Positions 61,580-64,000 of a stretch of DNA of 64,000 bases are shown piece by piece. Source of the stretch: Mantis religiosa (lineage: Eukaryota; Arthropoda; Insecta; Mantodea; Mantidae); assembly GCA_030765055.1 (NCBI GenBank), contig CM060953.1:13801153-13865152 (forward strand), in the 5' to 3' direction. The notes under the pieces were generated by a model. The model searched no databases, was not told the DNA's origin, and saw only the letters and a list, made by a program, of their open reading frames with translations. The number at the start of each line of letters is the position of its first letter. Position 1 is the stretch's first letter. A program made the position numbers and the translations under genes.

Positions 61580-62929
61580 GCACAATTTAGCCTACACACG
61601 GCCAGTGTGAAAGAATAATTAATTTCCACCACAGTTATAGTTGTAATAACATAGTTCATTCAATAAACAAAGAAAAATTAGTCAGTTTATGTGTTACTTA
61701 ATTGAATTAGGGATCCACAAATTTCAAATAAGACGCCATATACGCTGACACAAATTACGATTAATTGTTACTATCTCCACCACGCAATTAAGGTATATTG
61801 CATTCCACCCAAAATGTCTATGTCGAAGTTTTACTGAAAATACGGTTAGAGGCTCCTGAATCCGTCCAAAAAGCATAATTAAAAAAAAAAAAAGGTTCAC
61901 GGCCCGCATATGCATCAGAACAGCGTACTAAAAAGAGACATGTCTAAGAAATATCAAAATTTTGTCCAAAGATGAGGCAAGGAAATTTTCAAGAACCTCT
62001 TTTCCACCCTTCAGATTGAAAATCTTTGGATTTTTTTTTCTAAGAAGACGGCTGTAATAATTTTTATTAGAATGATATTTTAACATATTTTCTTGAAAGT
62101 TCTGGTAATAACCAATGAAGTCTCTGATGTTCTGTTGTTTTTGTAGTGGATACGGACAACTTGAGCAATTCATCCCTCTAAGCACCAATTTGAAATGTAA
62201 AGCAATCCAAATACTCAAGTAGACACTTATACCTATGTAGGTGTAAGAGAGAAACTGCAGGAAAGCAGGTCGAAGCCTTGACTTGGAATGTACGTTCGTA
62301 TTTTGTCTTCTTGGGTCACGGACTGCATTTCGCACGAATGCTTTCAGTGCGACATGTTGGATGTGTCAATGAGGGGATATTGATATTCCAGCAGGAATGT
62401 CTCTGGTCCCGATAATCATCTTATCTCTCTGGAAACCTCTGTGTCATTCTCTTGTCAAAAGAATAACTTATGTCCTTTCAGGACATTTGGAAGGAAAACT
62501 CATTAATTATCCTCAGCATAGTACTGTCCGCTCAAAACCAAAGATGTGAAAGTGCACAGAAGAATAGAAAAACCGATTAATTGCACTTTTCGTTCTCATT
62601 TCATGATATAAGTGTAATGGTCATTAAGTTTTAAAGCCATTTAAAGATATCTATATATCCTGTTCATTAAATTTGCCCATTTCTCATAGTTTAATAGTTG
62701 TACAATATTATACAAAATGCATCCCCAATGACGACTATTTCACATGATATTTCCATAAAGTTCAACATATACATTAGCACTTTACTCAAAATTGTTAAAC
62801 TGTTTTGAGAAAATAATAAATACCGTTATCTCATAAGGTAGGAGGAGGGGAGGCTGGGATTGAGGAGATCTTTTTGAAAATCTTCATCTTGCATTTTTGG
62901 GAGTTACTGAATTTAAATTTCAGGTTTGT
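61580..62929. other. No recognised feature
   Basis: AT-rich. The 135-codon minus-strand frame (61928-62335) has no motif I can name; a 12-A run lies at about 61880. Confidence 0.5.
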
Positions 62930-63159
62930 TCAAGTTGTCTCGGGCTGCAAGCCAGGTGAAAAGACGATTAGAAATCGATGTTTCGGTAGTGTGCATATCT
63001 CCCAACATCAGGATATTTATTAAATGTTATAACATATCCAGTGATTCATTTGTGGTTATAACATTTAATAAATATCCTGACGATGGGAGAGATTCACACT
63101 CCCGAAACGTTGATTCCTAATCGTCTTTTCACCTGGCTTGCTGCCCGAGAACAACTTGA
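62930..63159. mobile_element. 230-bp palindrome with opposed hammerhead-like motifs
   Basis: Inverted arms 62930-63033 and 63055-63159 (about 104 bp, few mismatches) enclose a 21-base loop. Both arms contain the same Penelope-like segment, with a hammerhead-type core on the outward-reading strand of each. The outer ends (TCAAGTTGTCT and AGAACAACTTGA) mark where homology stops. No obvious target duplication. Confidence 0.8.
63077..63111 (+). ncRNA. Hammerhead ribozyme motif (Penelope type)
   Basis: CTGACGA (63077-63083), one extra T, helix II GGGAG/CTCCC (63085-63089 with 63099-63103) with a 9-base loop, then GAAAC (63104-63108) and GTT (63109-63111). The conserved CUGANGA and GAAA boxes are intact. 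The AC/GU pairs give a minimal helix III, as known for Penelope-like hammerheads, with cleavage expected after GUU. Helix I is short in cis (AUC with GAU at 63112-63114). The opposed left-arm copy (63011 to 62977, minus) has CTGATGT and GAAACATC and looks inactivated. Confidence 0.6.
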
Positions 63160-64000
63160 GCATATTCCTCGCCAGGAAAACTTCAGGTCTTATTTTTCAA
63201 GTTTGTTGTTTATGCTACATTTGGTTTTAAATCAAATTTTTGAATGGAATGCAATATTGGCAGAGAATGTAAAAATACGTTTGAGCTTATTAAATAATCC
63301 AAATTACAGACTGGCATAACGTTTGTTTGATATAAGACTCACTATATGAATAATATTTATGATTCCTGAAAGGAAGAGCACAATTTTGAAAGATGGTTTA
63401 GGAAAATATGAATTCTACGAAATATTGACACATACAAGACACGCTAATTGGTTTATGCTTATACCAAGGCACATACTTGTGCAATATCTGTTATTATCGA
63501 ATAAGTTATAAAGAATTTAGGCTAATTTTCAATAAACTATCGGCACGTGGTGAGTCCAAAGAGCTGCACCAGAAGATTGGCCTAATGTGGCAAATAGAAA
63601 TGTTTTAACAACAAATTGCACTGATCTGTTTTAACTAGATATAATTTGCCTTTGTGTGGTAACATTTTGTCTATATCTTACGGTTTATCAGTTATACGAG
63701 TCATTTAGAATGAAGAGGAATTATTGAAGAAAATACCTTAAACATGTGATATTTTAATCCGTAGAGCCATTTTTATAATTTCAAAAAATTGTGAGACTAT
63801 TTCATTGAAAGGACGGTTTGACGTTGCAGGGAATGAACTCTTTGAAAAGCTTTGTATTGCATAATTAGAAGATACTGAACATAATGTTAATTTTTCAACT
63901 TTAAGTTTTTGAGTTTTACTGCTTTTGTGGAGATGCAGGGTACGCTTTCTTGGTAACCTATTTTGGATGGAATGCAATATTTCCTTTACTTAGTATATGT
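63160..64000. other. No recognised feature
   Basis: AT-rich to the window edge; a 79-codon minus-strand frame (63738-63977) is unrecognised. Confidence 0.5.

Noticed and set aside
62926..63120. 64-codon plus-strand frame
   Set aside because: It runs through the palindrome and hammerhead-like motifs; the inverted-repeat structure explains the sequence better than coding.

Overview
The window looks like intergenic or intronic DNA from an insect with a large, AT-rich, repeat-dominated nuclear genome. The mix of mariner relics, non-LTR retrotransposons, a Penelope-like element and many tRNA-derived SINE families would fit a cockroach, termite or other polyneopteran. That placement is inference from repeat style, not from a marker gene. 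I found no intact cellular protein-coding gene, no rRNA and no convincing functional tRNA. SINE family letters (A-H) used below are local labels for this window only.

Layout. 0-9 kb: a truncated SINE with a long TTA tract, a dead mariner (minus strand) whose N-terminal helix-turn-helix region is expanded into 21 copies of an 81-bp unit, SINE copies, and a solo LTR (6887-7329). 9-19 kb: SINE copies of several families, a 164-bp tandem array made from one of them (16.3-17.0 kb), and a fold-back DDE transposon (17278-18046). 19-31 kb: mostly unrecognised AT-rich DNA with a second solo LTR (20731-21123), a non-LTR retrotransposon 3' fragment (25.06-25.75 kb) and SINEs. 31-43 kb: a fold-back mariner with a 105-bp array (31120-32841), a TC microsatellite, an internally deleted mariner with clear terminal repeats (37722-38646), a retrotransposon RNase H/C-terminal fragment (39.2-39.95 kb) and a 108-bp array derived from SINE A (41435-42298). 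43-53 kb: a Penelope-like relic with a GIY-YIG endonuclease and a decayed hammerhead ribozyme motif, long SINE E copies, a 76-bp array, an LTR-like fragment, and two opposed non-LTR fragments around a compound microsatellite. 53-64 kb: a mariner whose C-terminal coding end is expanded into 29 copies of an 85-bp unit with 425-bp higher-order structure, SINE C copies including two palindromic ones, a candidate recursive splice site, and a 230-bp palindrome carrying two opposed hammerhead-like motifs.

The striking theme is what happens to mobile elements after insertion. Three unrelated mariner copies each carry a tandem array seeded inside the transposase gene (81, 105 and 85 bp). Two SINE families have also been amplified in tandem (108 and 164 bp). 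Several elements (mariner, DDE transposon, SINE C, Penelope ribozyme segment) exist as fold-back palindromes. The long open frames in the window are mostly by-products of these arrays or of microsatellites.
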